Source: Microbulbifer sp. ALW1 (GTDB taxonomy: Bacteria > Pseudomonadota > Gammaproteobacteria > Pseudomonadales > Cellvibrionaceae). From it: a DNA stretch of 64,000 nucleotides. Where the stretch lies: positions 3,016,501 to 3,080,500 of the forward strand of contig NZ_CP047569.1 of NCBI RefSeq assembly GCF_009903625.1. The letters run 5' to 3'. A program made the translations under genes and the position numbers. Position 1 is the stretch's first letter, and the number at the start of each line of letters is the position of its first letter. The notes under the pieces are model-generated. The model saw nothing but the letters and a program-made list of their open reading frames with translations. It ran no database searches and was not told the origin of the DNA. Below are positions 43,105 to 52,686 of the stretch, piece by piece.

Positions 43105-45462
43105 TTACTGCAGGGTCAGTGTGTAGGTCACCGCCTGTTCCTTCATTGGCGAAGGATTACCCTGCACCCAGTCCAGATGGCCATTGCCGAAGAAAGGGGA
43201 GAGCGGGTGGGCGCTCTGACCTGTCGCCATATGGAAAATACCCAATTCCTCATGGCCGGGTGCCACCACCATGCGCTCGGAAGCACCATTGGTGGAAGAC
43301 TGGAACCGGGGCATGTGGGAGTCACCGGGCAGGTGGTCTGCGGGCATGGCGGTAAACCAGTTGACCGCACTCACCGCTCGTCCCAGCGGGTGTTGAATTT
43401 TTGCCGCATTCTGAACACCCCAGGTCTGCTGCTCCAGATCCAACCCGCCCTCAGCCATATCTTCGAGAACGCGATCCAGTGCGGCCAGCTTCAGCGCCTC
43501 CCAGGATTCGAATTCCGGGTTCAGCAGGTGTGCCGGCTCATTGGCGAGCATTTCCCATGCCGGATACTCCACCTGGCGGTTTACACGGCCAAATTTAAAC
43601 TCCGGATCATAACGGCGCATGTAGGTGAGTACCGGTGCCGTAGACAGATCGATAAAGCGCAGGCGGAAGTTTCGCACGATGCGGTAGCCGACGGAGTCAG
43701 CACTCGCGCGACCGCCCCAGTCGATAACCTGCTCACGCACTGCATCATAGCCATCAACCCCATCGAGCAATGTGGCGAGCTGTTCCTGCCAGCGGCTGAG
43801 GAATACCGCGCGATCGTCCAGCTGAATATCCAGCAAGTCTTGCTCAGTGAACGTCTCGCGGGCGAATAGATCATCGCGAATCTGTTGTTGACGGGCGCCG
43901 AGGGCGTAACCGCCGTCACCCATTACTCTGAGGTATTCCCCGTCCATGGTGCGGGAATTTGCCGTCCAGATCCGGTGGGATGGCGGGTTGTAAACCTGGG
44001 GCTGCTCTGCGGCACTCAGGTATCCGTCCCAGTGGGCGGCACCATCTGCCCAGCTAACCGAACGGCTGCCATCAAGCCCGACACGGCGGGGAATTGGGCC
44101 AGCCACAGTCCAGCCGATATTGCCCTGACTGTCGCCGATCACGAAGTTCTGGTGCGGGATACCCAGCTCAGGAGCCAGATCCATCGCTTCGCGGGTGCTG
44201 GAAACCGTTTCCAATTTCAGGATATTCATATTTGCGCCACGCAGGTCGTGGGCAACCCAGCGGTAGGCGAGGGGGTTACCCTTGTGGTCTTCTGCGACAA
44301 CCGGGCCCCAGATGGTTTTGCGAATCTCCACACTGGCAGCCGGCTTTCCACTAATGGCAATCTCCTCCTCGACAATGTCGAACTCCCGCCAGCCTTCCGG
44401 CGTACGGTATTGGTTGCCATCTTCGGATAACTCCAGGGGAATCAGGTCACCCCAATCCGCCGTGGTGTTAGTGAAGCCCCAGGCTACTTTTCCGTTGCTG
44501 CCAGCCACGATAATCGGGCCGCCGGGGAGGGTGGCGCCACGCATTTCAAAATCCGTACCCGGCACCTTCCAGCCCGCACGGAACCAGATATTGGGTACCG
44601 TAATCGCGAGGTGCATATCGTCGGCAACAATGGCGCCGCCGTGCTCGGTCAGGGCGCCACCCACAACCCAGTTGTTACTGCCGAAGATCATGTCTTCGCT
44701 TTCCATCTTCTGGTAAGCCATCGGCTCACCATCTTCTACCAACGCGGCAATGTTGGTCGCGGGAAGCGCGACAGCTTCGCGCGCGTCACCGATTAACGGC
44801 GCATCCCAGATGCCGCCCTTGGGTACGAAAAACGCATAAAGATCGTCTGGCAGCAACTCCGCCAGCGCGTTGTCGCGCAACTCAAAATTACCGGTGGTGC
44901 TTTGCAAGGTCATATACATGCTGAAAATCGTCAGCAAGCTATCGGCGGTGTCCCAAGGGCGAGGCTCCTGGCGGAGCAGGGCGTATTCCCAGGGGGCGGC
45001 TCCCAGTTGCGACAAACCGTAGTTAACCCCGTTGGCGTAGTGCTTGAGAATTTGCTGTTGGTCCTGGGGCATGGCCGCAATGTTGCGTTTGGCCCGCTCG
45101 CGGAACTGATGGCGCCGCACTTCCTGATCGTGCTCCAGGGCCGCTTCACCTACCAGCTCCGATAGTTCGCCGGCGGAATTGCGTCGCAGCAGATCCATCT
45201 GGAAGAAACGCTCCTGGGCGTGCAGAAACCCGAGTGCAAAGGCGCTCTCGTTGCGGGTCTCGGCGGTAATAAAGGCCACACCCTGGGCGTCGCGCTCTAT
45301 GCGAACCGGGTGCTCCAGCTGGCCTGTTTGCAGCTCCCCTTCGAGCAGGGGAAGGCTCTGTCGCAGCCAAAGCCAGGCGACAATCGCAACTAGCGATAAA
45401 AGGACAGTGGTGGCAATGAGCGCTTTCACAATGCGCCTTGCCCAGGAGTTGGTTTTGATCAT
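43105..45462 (-). CDS. penicillin acylase-family N-terminal nucleophile amidohydrolase
   Basis: A 785-residue precursor of the Ntn-hydrolase family that includes penicillin G acylase, cephalosporin acylases and acyl-homoserine-lactone acylases. A signal anchor lies at about 14-33. The autocatalytic cleavage site precedes S262 in MIFGSNNWVVGG, giving an alpha chain of ~260 and a beta chain of ~524 residues. NIWFRAGWKVPG, GGPIIVAGSNGKVAWGFTN and the distal MAEGGLDLEQQ region fit the family. It is divergent from a TonB-dependent receptor. Substrate (AHL, beta-lactam, lipopeptide or other amide) cannot be told. Confidence 0.9.
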   Translation of the reverse strand: MIKTNSWARRIVKALIATTVLLSLVAIVAWLWLRQSLPLLEGELQTGQLEHPVRIERDAQGVAFITAETRNESAFALGFLHAQERFFQMDLLRRNSAGELSELVGEAALEHDQEVRRHQFRERAKRNIAAMPQDQQQILKHYANGVNYGLSQLGAAPWEYALLRQEPRPWDTADSLLTIFSMYMTLQSTTGNFELRDNALAELLPDDLYAFFVPKGGIWDAPLIGDAREAVALPATNIAALVEDGEPMAYQKMESEDMIFGSNNWVVGGALTEHGGAIVADDMHLAITVPNIWFRAGWKVPGTDFEMRGATLPGGPIIVAGSNGKVAWGFTNTTADWGDLIPLELSEDGNQYRTPEGWREFDIVEEEIAISGKPAASVEIRKTIWGPVVAEDHKGNPLAYRWVAHDLRGANMNILKLETVSSTREAMDLAPELGIPHQNFVIGDSQGNIGWTVAGPIPRRVGLDGSRSVSWADGAAHWDGYLSAAEQPQVYNPPSHRIWTANSRTMDGEYLRVMGDGGYALGARQQQIRDDLFARETFTEQDLLDIQLDDRAVFLSRWQEQLATLLDGVDGYDAVREQVIDWGGRASADSVGYRIVRNFRLRFIDLSTAPVLTYMRRYDPEFKFGRVNRQVEYPAWEMLANEPAHLLNPEFESWEALKLAALDRVLEDMAEGGLDLEQQTWGVQNAAKIQHPLGRAVSAVNWFTAMPADHLPGDSHMPRFQSSTNGASERMVVAPGHEELGIFHMATGQSAHPLSPFFGNGHLDWVQGNPSPMKEQAVTYTLTLQ

Positions 45463-45795
45463 CGCAGGATCTCTCGGGTAAAAAGCAAAATCGTTATTTT
45501 AGGACTTCGAGGACTGTCGTACTGGTTCCCACTGGGTAAGAGTGTACCAGTGGCAGCCTACACATTAATGGTTACCACAGGACTTAATCTGGTCACAATA
45601 CTGCTGTTTTGGTCGAATGAAATGCCACCGTGGCGCACTAGTTCACATTTTGCATTACGAAAACTGACCGGTCACAAGAAAAAGGTCACCACAAGCTTTT
45701 CTTAGGACACTAGTACCCGTAAGATGGCCGAACATAACTATCCAAAATGACCATTTTCCATCACGCTTTTCATATAACTAAAACGCGAGGACGCG
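45463..45795. promoter_or_regulatory. divergent acylase / TonB-receptor regulatory region with GGTCAC repeats
   Basis: A 333-base gap between divergent genes. The hexamer GGTCAC recurs on the plus strand at 45591, 45670 and 45684, with a near copy GGTTAC at 45570; three of these continue as ACA or ACCACA. Repeats of this type may be regulator sites. No clear Fur box or sigma-70 promoter could be fixed. Confidence 0.45.
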
Positions 45796-48372
45796 ATGAT
45801 GTACAACGCCGACCAGTCCGGTAAAAACCGGTCCTTCACCCTGTCCACTCTCTCTGCTGCCATTGCCTTTACCGCACTGAGCGGTGCCGCTTCTGCGGCG
45901 GAGATTGAAGAAGTTGTGGTAACCGCACAGAAGCGTGCGGAAAACCTGCAAGACGTTCCAATTGCCATTTCTGCTTTCACCGGCGACAGCATGAAGGCCA
46001 TGGGCGTAAAAAACCTGACCGACCTGGGTAAATTTACCCCGGGCGTTGAAATGAACAACGATACCCCGCTGCAGCCTACCTACAGCGTGCGCGGTATCGA
46101 AACCGGTGACTTCACCGTAGGTTCTGACCCTGCGGTAGCCGTTTACGTTGACGGCGTTTACACCGGTCGTGGTGCAGGCGCCGAAGTGCCGCTGGCAGAT
46201 ATCGAGCGTGTCGAGGTACTCAAAGGCCCGCAGGGAACCCTGTTCGGCCGTAACGCTACTGGCGGCGCCATCCATATCATTTCCAAGAAGCCACAGGCAG
46301 ACGACACCACCGAATTGAACCTGACCGCAGGTAATTATGGCCGTCAGTCCACCGACCTGCTGCTCAACCGTCAGCTGAGCGATAACCTGTACGGTCGCTT
46401 CACTGCGTCGACCAACCGCCGCGATTCTTTTGCCGATAACCTGGCCGGAGATTTCGAGGTTGGCAACATCGATACCCAGACTTACCGCGCTTCTTTGCTG
46501 TGGGAACCGACCGCAGATACCGAGGTACTGTGGCGCGCTGAGTACGGCGTAATGGATCAGGGCAGTGCACTGCGTACTTCCATCGTTCCGTCTTTGCAAG
46601 CGGAAGCGGGCGGCACTGACGTGTTTGGCGACTACGCGCTGGACACCCCGACCATTGAAGATCGTGATTCCTGGGGCACCTCTGTGTCCGTGGTGCACGA
46701 TTTTGAAAACGTGACCTTCACCTCCATCACTGCTTACCGCGGCTTTGAAGCCCACCTGCAGCAGGACGAGGACGGCACCGCGAACCCGGATTACATGTTT
46801 GGCTCTGCCAACTTCGACGATCAGACCCAGTTCTCTCAGGAATTCCGTCTGAACGGCGCTACCGACACCCTGAAGTGGACCCTGGGTGCTTCTTACTCTC
46901 GCGAAGAGCTGGAACACACCACTGATGCTTACTTCACTGCTGGCTCTCTGGAATCTTTCGCCGTCTACGAGGGCGTAAAAGCACAGGTAGAAGCACTGGG
47001 TCTGGATCTGACCACCACTCAGGTGGAAGATATGGCTTACCAGCAGCGCCAGGCAATGATCGCTGGCGGTCTGGAAGGTGCGGCAGTTGCTACCTTCGTA
47101 TACGACCTGATGGTGCAATCTGGACAAGCTGACGCGCTGCTGCAACAAATGAATTCACCAGTGCCTGCGAGCATGCTGAATCGTGAGCAGATGGCCGCTC
47201 AGTTGATGGCCGGCATCACCCCTTGGGTAATGGCCGACACCCCCTGGACCGAATCTGTACTGAACAAGGGCGACTACCGCTCAGCGGCGATCTACGGTGA
47301 CGCCACCTGGAGCCTGACTGACAAGTTGGATCTGACCGTCGGCGCGCGTTACACCGCCGATGAGAAAGACTTCTCCATCGTCAGCTCTTACCAGAACACG
47401 CTACCGCTGGCACTGGCCGGCGGCATGGTCGACATCATGGGTCCGGATGGCAGCGTCATTGGCCAGCTGCCGATTCCAAGTATCCCGGTTGGCGCCATCC
47501 CTGCACCGCGTTTCGGCATGGCATTTAACAACAATGGCGTTGCTGACCTGAATCAGGATCTGAGCGACTCCTGGAGTGACCTGTCTGGCCGTCTGGTTCT
47601 GGATTACCGCTGGAACGACGACGTGATGACCTTCATCTCCGTGGCTGACGGCTTCAAAGCTGGTGGTTTCAACAGCTTCAGTGCAGCACCGGGCATCGAT
47701 CCTTCTTTCGACCAGGAAGGCGTTACCAACCTCGAAATTGGCCTGAAGAGCAGCCTGTTCGACAATGCCGTACGCTTCAACGCTTCTGTGTTCGCGTATG
47801 ACTACAAGAACCTGCAGCAGTTGGACCTGGTAGGCGCGCCTATCCCCAACTACTACCTGCGTAATGCCGATGCCGAAGGGCAGGGTGCCGAGTTTGAAGT
47901 CCAGTGGGCCGCCACCGATAACCTGTTTATCGCTGGTAACTACTCCTTCCTGGATACCGAGTACACCCGTTACCAGATCATCGAATCCATCGGTGAGACA
48001 GAGGAAACCCACTCTCGCGTAGGTCAGCCCCGCGTTGGTACCCCGGAGAATAAGTTCAACATCATGGCGGAATACACCTGGGATCTGACCAGCGGTGGTA
48101 ACGTTGTGCTGCGTGGCGACTACAACTGGACCGACGAGCGTGTTGGCTCCATCAGCGATCCGGCCCGGGTTATCCCGGACTATCAGCTGATGAACCTGCG
48201 CGCAGGCTGGAACAGCGCTTCCGATCGTTACTCTGCGGCCCTGTGGGTACAGAACGTAACCGACGAAGAAATCGCTGGCGGCTACGGCGGTACCGGTGCG
48301 GCCATTGGTGCCAGCCCTGCATGGCGCTTTATGCCGCGCATGTACGGTGCAGATTTCACCGTGCGCTTCTGA
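45796..48372 (+). CDS. TonB-dependent outer-membrane receptor
   Basis: An 858-residue TonB-dependent transporter. The signal peptide ends near residue 34 (SGAASA). The mature N terminus carries the TonB-box-like EIEEVVVTAQKRAENLQDVP, then the plug domain with SVRGIETGDF, VAVYVDGVYTGR and EVLKGPQGTLFGRNATGGAI. A 22-strand barrel follows and ends with a C-terminal Phe (YGADFTVRF) needed for BAM assembly. The sequence type is common in marine bacteria for glycans, siderophores or other large ligands. Codon use is that of a highly expressed gene. The divergent acylase may process its ligand, which is inference. Confidence 0.95.
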   Translation: MMYNADQSGKNRSFTLSTLSAAIAFTALSGAASAAEIEEVVVTAQKRAENLQDVPIAISAFTGDSMKAMGVKNLTDLGKFTPGVEMNNDTPLQPTYSVRGIETGDFTVGSDPAVAVYVDGVYTGRGAGAEVPLADIERVEVLKGPQGTLFGRNATGGAIHIISKKPQADDTTELNLTAGNYGRQSTDLLLNRQLSDNLYGRFTASTNRRDSFADNLAGDFEVGNIDTQTYRASLLWEPTADTEVLWRAEYGVMDQGSALRTSIVPSLQAEAGGTDVFGDYALDTPTIEDRDSWGTSVSVVHDFENVTFTSITAYRGFEAHLQQDEDGTANPDYMFGSANFDDQTQFSQEFRLNGATDTLKWTLGASYSREELEHTTDAYFTAGSLESFAVYEGVKAQVEALGLDLTTTQVEDMAYQQRQAMIAGGLEGAAVATFVYDLMVQSGQADALLQQMNSPVPASMLNREQMAAQLMAGITPWVMADTPWTESVLNKGDYRSAAIYGDATWSLTDKLDLTVGARYTADEKDFSIVSSYQNTLPLALAGGMVDIMGPDGSVIGQLPIPSIPVGAIPAPRFGMAFNNNGVADLNQDLSDSWSDLSGRLVLDYRWNDDVMTFISVADGFKAGGFNSFSAAPGIDPSFDQEGVTNLEIGLKSSLFDNAVRFNASVFAYDYKNLQQLDLVGAPIPNYYLRNADAEGQGAEFEVQWAATDNLFIAGNYSFLDTEYTRYQIIESIGETEETHSRVGQPRVGTPENKFNIMAEYTWDLTSGGNVVLRGDYNWTDERVGSISDPARVIPDYQLMNLRAGWNSASDRYSAALWVQNVTDEEIAGGYGGTGAAIGASPAWRFMPRMYGADFTVRF

Positions 48373-48395
48373 TCACAGATATTGTGACAGACAAC

Positions 48396-48426
48396 AAAAG
48401 GGTCGGCTTTGCCGGCCCTTTTTTGT
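48396..48426 (+). terminator. rho-independent terminator of the TonB receptor gene
   Basis: Hairpin AGGGTCGGC-TTT-GCCGGCCCT (one G-T pair), flanked by A-run and six T, 25 bases after the stop. Confidence 0.88.
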
Positions 48427-48550
48427 GCCTGGGGGAAATGCTAGGCAAATTCGTGGCGCGGATTCCTTCGCCAGCACCGGCATTGTCATGGGAATTCGCC
48501 ACAATGGTTGTATGATCAATAACAGTCACCGCCGTCGACCGAGCTAAGGG

Positions 48551-49921
48551 ATGAGTCTGATAACAGAAGCTGGTTCATCAGTATCGCAAAGCACTGGATC
48601 TGAGCACTTGGGGCAAGACGAGGCTCGGGAGCTTTCCCTGGATGAGCGAGCCGCACTACTCAGCCACTTCCAGCAGGTACGGAGCGAAACTGAAGGTCTC
48701 ACCGACCCGCTGACGGCGGAAGATATGCAACTGCAGTCCATGCCCGATGCCAGCCCCACAAAATGGCACCTCGCGCATACCAGCTGGTTTTTTGAAACCT
48801 TCATTTTGCGTCAATATCTCCCCGATTATTACGTCTACGATCCCGCCTACCACCAGCTGTTCAATTCCTACTACAACTCTCTCGGCAAGCCTTTTGCCCG
48901 CCCCCAAAGAGGGCTACTTTCTCGCCCATCCATCGAACAGGTCTATGCCTACCGGGCGCAGGTCGATCGGGCCGTGGAGCAGTGGCTGACAGAGGAAGAT
49001 GTCACGGCAGGCCATGCCCAACTGCTGGAACTCGGAATCCACCATGAGCAGCAACATCAGGAATTACTGCTCACGGATATCAAACACGCACTTTCCATGA
49101 ATCCCCTGGCACCAGCCTACCGGGAAGATCTCGCGTGGGATGGTGAAGGAGCAGATACCGCTGCACCGCTGCGATGGTTGCAGGTGCCCGAGGACAACTA
49201 CACCCTCGGGTGTGATGGAGAGTTTTTCAGTTACGACAACGAAGGTCCGGCGCACCAGCGTTTTCAGCAGGCTTTTCGTATCGCATCTCGCCTTGCCACC
49301 AATGGGGAATATCTTGAGTTCCTGCAGGACGGCGGCTATGAAGAACCTCGCCTATGGCTATCCGATGGCTGGAGCCATGTGCAACAAGCCGGGCAACAGG
49401 GTGACGCCCTGCAGGCACCACTGTATTGGCGGGAAATTGACGGGGAATGGTTTGAATTTACCCTGGCGGGATTGCAACCACTCGACTTGCAGGCACCGGT
49501 CTGCCACCTCAATTTTTACGAGGCCGATGCCTTCGCTAGCTGGGCGGGCCAGCGACTACCGACAGAGTTTGAATGGGAAATTGCCGCCTGGCTGCACTGT
49601 CAGAAGAATGCGGCACAACAGGCAAACATGCTTGAAAACCGAAGTTTTCAGCCGCTGACCGAGACAGATAGCGATGGCAATTTACAACTCCTGGGCAACG
49701 CCTGGCAGTGGACCTCCAGCGCCTATCAACCTTATCCGGGCTACAAAGCCAGCACAGATGCGGTAGGCGAATACAACGGCAAATTCATGTGCAACCAGAT
49801 GGTTCTGCGGGGCGGCTCCTGCGTGACACCGCGCAGCCATATCCGAATCAGTTACCGCAATTTCTTCTATCCTCACCAAGCCTGGCAATTTTCAGGGATT
49901 CGACTGGCGGGAGACATATAG
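48551..49921 (+). CDS. egtB: ergothioneine biosynthesis sulfoxide synthase EgtB
   Basis: Non-heme iron enzyme joining hercynine to a thiol (gamma-glutamylcysteine or cysteine) with O2. The 456 residues have an N-terminal DinB_2-like iron domain, with PTKWHLAHTSWFFE supplying one His and LGIHHEQQHQELLLTDIKHAL the HxxxH pair. A C-terminal formylglycine-generating-enzyme fold (about 200-455) includes LPTEFEWEIAA, GNAWQWTSSAY, LRGGSCVT and RISYRNFFYPHQAWQFSG. It overlaps egtD by one base. No egtA, egtC or egtE is nearby. Confidence 0.95.
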   Translation: MSLITEAGSSVSQSTGSEHLGQDEARELSLDERAALLSHFQQVRSETEGLTDPLTAEDMQLQSMPDASPTKWHLAHTSWFFETFILRQYLPDYYVYDPAYHQLFNSYYNSLGKPFARPQRGLLSRPSIEQVYAYRAQVDRAVEQWLTEEDVTAGHAQLLELGIHHEQQHQELLLTDIKHALSMNPLAPAYREDLAWDGEGADTAAPLRWLQVPEDNYTLGCDGEFFSYDNEGPAHQRFQQAFRIASRLATNGEYLEFLQDGGYEEPRLWLSDGWSHVQQAGQQGDALQAPLYWREIDGEWFEFTLAGLQPLDLQAPVCHLNFYEADAFASWAGQRLPTEFEWEIAAWLHCQKNAAQQANMLENRSFQPLTETDSDGNLQLLGNAWQWTSSAYQPYPGYKASTDAVGEYNGKFMCNQMVLRGGSCVTPRSHIRISYRNFFYPHQAWQFSGIRLAGDI

Positions 49922-50919
49922 TGAATTTGGCAGCGACCGTGGCAGAGAAAGCAGGGAAGGCATGGCATCAAGCGTCCACTCAATTGGACCAGCAGCGACA
50001 ACAGTTCGCACAAGATGTAGTAGCAGGGCTGTCTGCCAGCCAGAAGACACTGCCGTGTAAATATTTGTATGACGAAGCCGGCTCCAAGTTATTTGAGGCA
50101 ATTTGCGAACTTGACGACTACTACCTCACCCGTACCGAAGGGCAAATTTTCGAGTGCCGATTACCAGAGATAGCGCAGGCTCTGGGGCCGGAGGTCGTAT
50201 TACTGGAACCTGGGGCAGGCAACTGTGAAAAGGCCGAGCCGCTGCTCGCCGCCATGTCCGAGCCAGTAGCCTATTACCCCCTGGATATATCCCCGGAAAT
50301 CCTACTTGCGGCCCAGCGCAGGATTCAAGGGCAGCTACCGCAATTGGAAGTCGTACCGGTGATTGGCGATTTCACCGATCCTGCGGCCTGGGACTCCCTG
50401 CCAAAGAGTCACTATCGCAAGGTCCTGTTTTTCCCCGGGTCAACCATTGGCAATTTCACGCCTGAAAAAGCCCGAGAGCTGCTGTGTCAATTTTCCGCAC
50501 AATTATCCAGCGGCGATGGCTTGCTGATAGGCGCGGATTTGGTAAAGGATTCTGTGGTATTGGAGCGGGCCTATCACGACAGCAACCACGTTACGGAAGC
50601 CTTCAATAAAAACCTACTGCACCGTATTAATAGTGAACTGCAGGGCAATTTTGATCTCGATGCGTTTGCGCACCGGGCTTTCTATCACAGCTTGCGCCAG
50701 CGCGTGGAAATGCATCTTGTGAGCCTGACTGCGCAGAGCGTCGAAGTGGCGGGCACACAGTTTCATTTTACCGAAGGTGAAACCATCCATACCGAGAACA
50801 GCCATAAATACACCTTACCTGGACTGCGGGCACTGCTGCAGGAAACAGGCTTTAACACCAAGCAATACTGGACGGACAATAACCATCACTATGCGATTTT
50901 CTATGCCGAAGTACCTTGA
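49921..50919 (+). CDS. egtD: L-histidine N-alpha-methyltransferase EgtD
   Basis: SAM-dependent trimethylation of histidine to hercynine, first step of ergothioneine synthesis. The 332 residues show KYLYDEAGSKLFEAICELDDYY, the SAM site LEPGAGNCEKAEPLL, PLDISPEILL, FFPGSTIGNFTPEKA and the C-terminal FTEGETIHTENSHKYT. The start is GTG 49921, whose first base is the last base of the egtB stop; GGGAG lies eight bases upstream. The frame extends back inside egtB but that part is not EgtD-like. It overlaps the next gene by 17 bases. Confidence 0.94.
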   Translation: MNLAATVAEKAGKAWHQASTQLDQQRQQFAQDVVAGLSASQKTLPCKYLYDEAGSKLFEAICELDDYYLTRTEGQIFECRLPEIAQALGPEVVLLEPGAGNCEKAEPLLAAMSEPVAYYPLDISPEILLAAQRRIQGQLPQLEVVPVIGDFTDPAAWDSLPKSHYRKVLFFPGSTIGNFTPEKARELLCQFSAQLSSGDGLLIGADLVKDSVVLERAYHDSNHVTEAFNKNLLHRINSELQGNFDLDAFAHRAFYHSLRQRVEMHLVSLTAQSVEVAGTQFHFTEGETIHTENSHKYTLPGLRALLQETGFNTKQYWTDNNHHYAIFYAEVP

Positions 50920-51457
50920 CCTGAGGGTGAGTGCCTCATTGTTTTTTAAAGCCGCCGTTTTTGCGTTTATGGTCTACGGGCTTTCCGCCTGCAGCACCAG
51001 CGGCAGCGCGCCCGGAGACACAAACGGCAGTGGCGATCAGCCCAGTCACAAAGAGGACATGGTCGTATACAAGTCGCCGTTTTGCCTCTGCTGTAAAGAC
51101 TGGATCACGCACCTGCAGCAGAATGCGATTAATGTCGGCAGCGAAAACGGCCTGGATACTGCCAGTGTGAAACAGAAGTGGGGGGTGCCGCCCAGCATGC
51201 AGGGATGCCACACCGGTGTATGGCGTAACCAGTATGTTTTTGAAGGGCATGTACCCGCGCGTCTGATTCGGAAATACCTGTCCAATCCACCCAAAGACAG
51301 TATCGGACTGGCCGTCCCGGGCATGCCTCAAGGAAGCCCAGGCATGTACCGGGGTGGGGATTTCGAGCCTTATGTCGTCTACCTGATCATGACGGGTGGA
51401 GAATACCGTTTTTATGAAAAAGTAACTTCGCCGGAACCTGCCGGTAAATCGGTTTAG
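50903..51457 (+). CDS. DUF411 metal-binding lipoprotein
   Basis: A 184-residue protein from ATG 50903, overlapping the end of egtD by 17 bases. A lipoprotein signal with lipobox LSAC ends about residue 30, then a Ser/Gly-rich linker, then a DUF411 domain starting VVYKSPFCLCCKDWITHL with a CxCC Cys cluster. MQGCHTGVWRNQYVFEGHVPA, LAVPGMPQGSPGM and the C-terminal YVVYLIMTGGEYRFYEKV complete it. DUF411 proteins are linked to copper or other metals. Coupling to ergothioneine genes is unusual and suggests a shared oxidative- or metal-stress role (inference). An alternative ATG at 50891 adds four residues. Confidence 0.87.
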   Translation: MPKYLDLRVSASLFFKAAVFAFMVYGLSACSTSGSAPGDTNGSGDQPSHKEDMVVYKSPFCLCCKDWITHLQQNAINVGSENGLDTASVKQKWGVPPSMQGCHTGVWRNQYVFEGHVPARLIRKYLSNPPKDSIGLAVPGMPQGSPGMYRGGDFEPYVVYLIMTGGEYRFYEKVTSPEPAGKSV

Positions 51458-51544
51458 TCCTCTGGTAACTTACCGGCCACAAGGTTAGGCTTTCGGCCCT
51501 TCACCGCATTCATCGCGGTTATTTTCAGCAAGGGCCGTTTTACA

Positions 51545-52555
51545 TTGAATCACACTGCTTTCGATACCGGCAAAGAGAAGAGCCTGATCAATCATTTTCA
51601 ACCTGGGATAGGCCTCGGAAACTGCCATCTGCAGACCATTTTCTCTCGCTATCACCGGCCCAGGCCCTGGATTCGCACCCAGCTCCAATGGTTTACCACC
51701 CCGGATCAGGACCGCCTGGCCCTGCATACCCCCACGCCTCTTTGCGATAACCGGGAAAGGCCGATTGTCCTGATACTGCATGGGTTGGAAGGTTCTGTAG
51801 AATCTCCCTACGTACAGGGCCTGATGCAGGTATTGATGGGTACCAAATTTCAGGTCGCAGTAATGCACTTTCGCGGTTGCGGCGGCATTCCGAACCTGTT
51901 GCCGCGGGCCTACCACAGTGGCGACAGCGAAGACCCCCGATGGCTCGCGACCCAATTACGCGAGCATTATCCCAACACACCGTTGATGGCTGTAGGCTAT
52001 TCCTTGGGCGGTAACGTCTTGTTGAAATGGCTGGGGGAAGACGGGGAGGGCAGCCCGCTGAGCGCAGCGGTATCCGTTTCAGCCCCATTGGACCTTCACC
52101 TTTCCAGTCGCAGAATGAACCTGGGCTTATCCAAGGTTTACCAGCGTCACCTGCTTACAAGCCTGAAGGAAAGCCTGGGACGTAAAGCGCAGGATCCAGC
52201 GCTGGCCAAGGCCATGCCTCCGCTGAATCAAGCGCGCTATTTCAGCAATTTTCGCAACTTCGATGACCACTTTACGGCCCCACTGCATGGGTTTCAGGGC
52301 GTAGACGACTATTACACCAAGGCATCGAGCCGCCCCTTCCTGAAGAATATCGCACGTCCAACCCTGCTTGTTCACGCAATGGATGACCCATTTGTCTGTC
52401 CGGATGCGGTTCCCGGTTCCCGCGAGGTAAGCCCAAGTGTTCAGCTTGCCATCAGCAAGCGGGGAGGGCATGTGGGTTTTGTGAGCGGCAGTTTGTGGCG
52501 ACCGGAATACTGGCTGGAGTCCGTCATTCCGGAATTCCTGAATCACGTTTCCTGA
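51545..52555 (+). CDS. YheT-like alpha/beta hydrolase
   Basis: A 336-residue serine hydrolase of the YheT/EMB8 (ABHD1/3-like) family. Motifs are GLGNCHLQTIFSRY near the N terminus, LILHGLEGSVESPYVQGL, the nucleophile elbow GYSLGGN (Ser in G-Y-S-L-G), and DDPFVCPDAVP and SKRGGHVGF carrying the acid and His of the triad. The start is TTG 51545; no ATG lies nearby and the ribosome-binding site is weak. Substrate unknown. It is 87 bases downstream of the DUF411 gene on the same strand. Confidence 0.88.
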   Translation: MNHTAFDTGKEKSLINHFQPGIGLGNCHLQTIFSRYHRPRPWIRTQLQWFTTPDQDRLALHTPTPLCDNRERPIVLILHGLEGSVESPYVQGLMQVLMGTKFQVAVMHFRGCGGIPNLLPRAYHSGDSEDPRWLATQLREHYPNTPLMAVGYSLGGNVLLKWLGEDGEGSPLSAAVSVSAPLDLHLSSRRMNLGLSKVYQRHLLTSLKESLGRKAQDPALAKAMPPLNQARYFSNFRNFDDHFTAPLHGFQGVDDYYTKASSRPFLKNIARPTLLVHAMDDPFVCPDAVPGSREVSPSVQLAISKRGGHVGFVSGSLWRPEYWLESVIPEFLNHVS

Positions 52556-52686
52556 TTAAAGATACGATCAGCTAAATCCCTTGAGCAGCTGCTGGCAAGC
52601 CACTTTCGGCCGCCGTGAAGTATCGCGAGAGCAGGGTGAGCCCCGGAACGGATGCAATATAAAAACAACTCGAGAGAAGGAGATCC

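Noticed and set aside
45778..47148. A 456-residue open frame on the minus strand across the TonB receptor gene
   Set aside because: Antisense shadow; its sense strand is a textbook TonB-dependent receptor.
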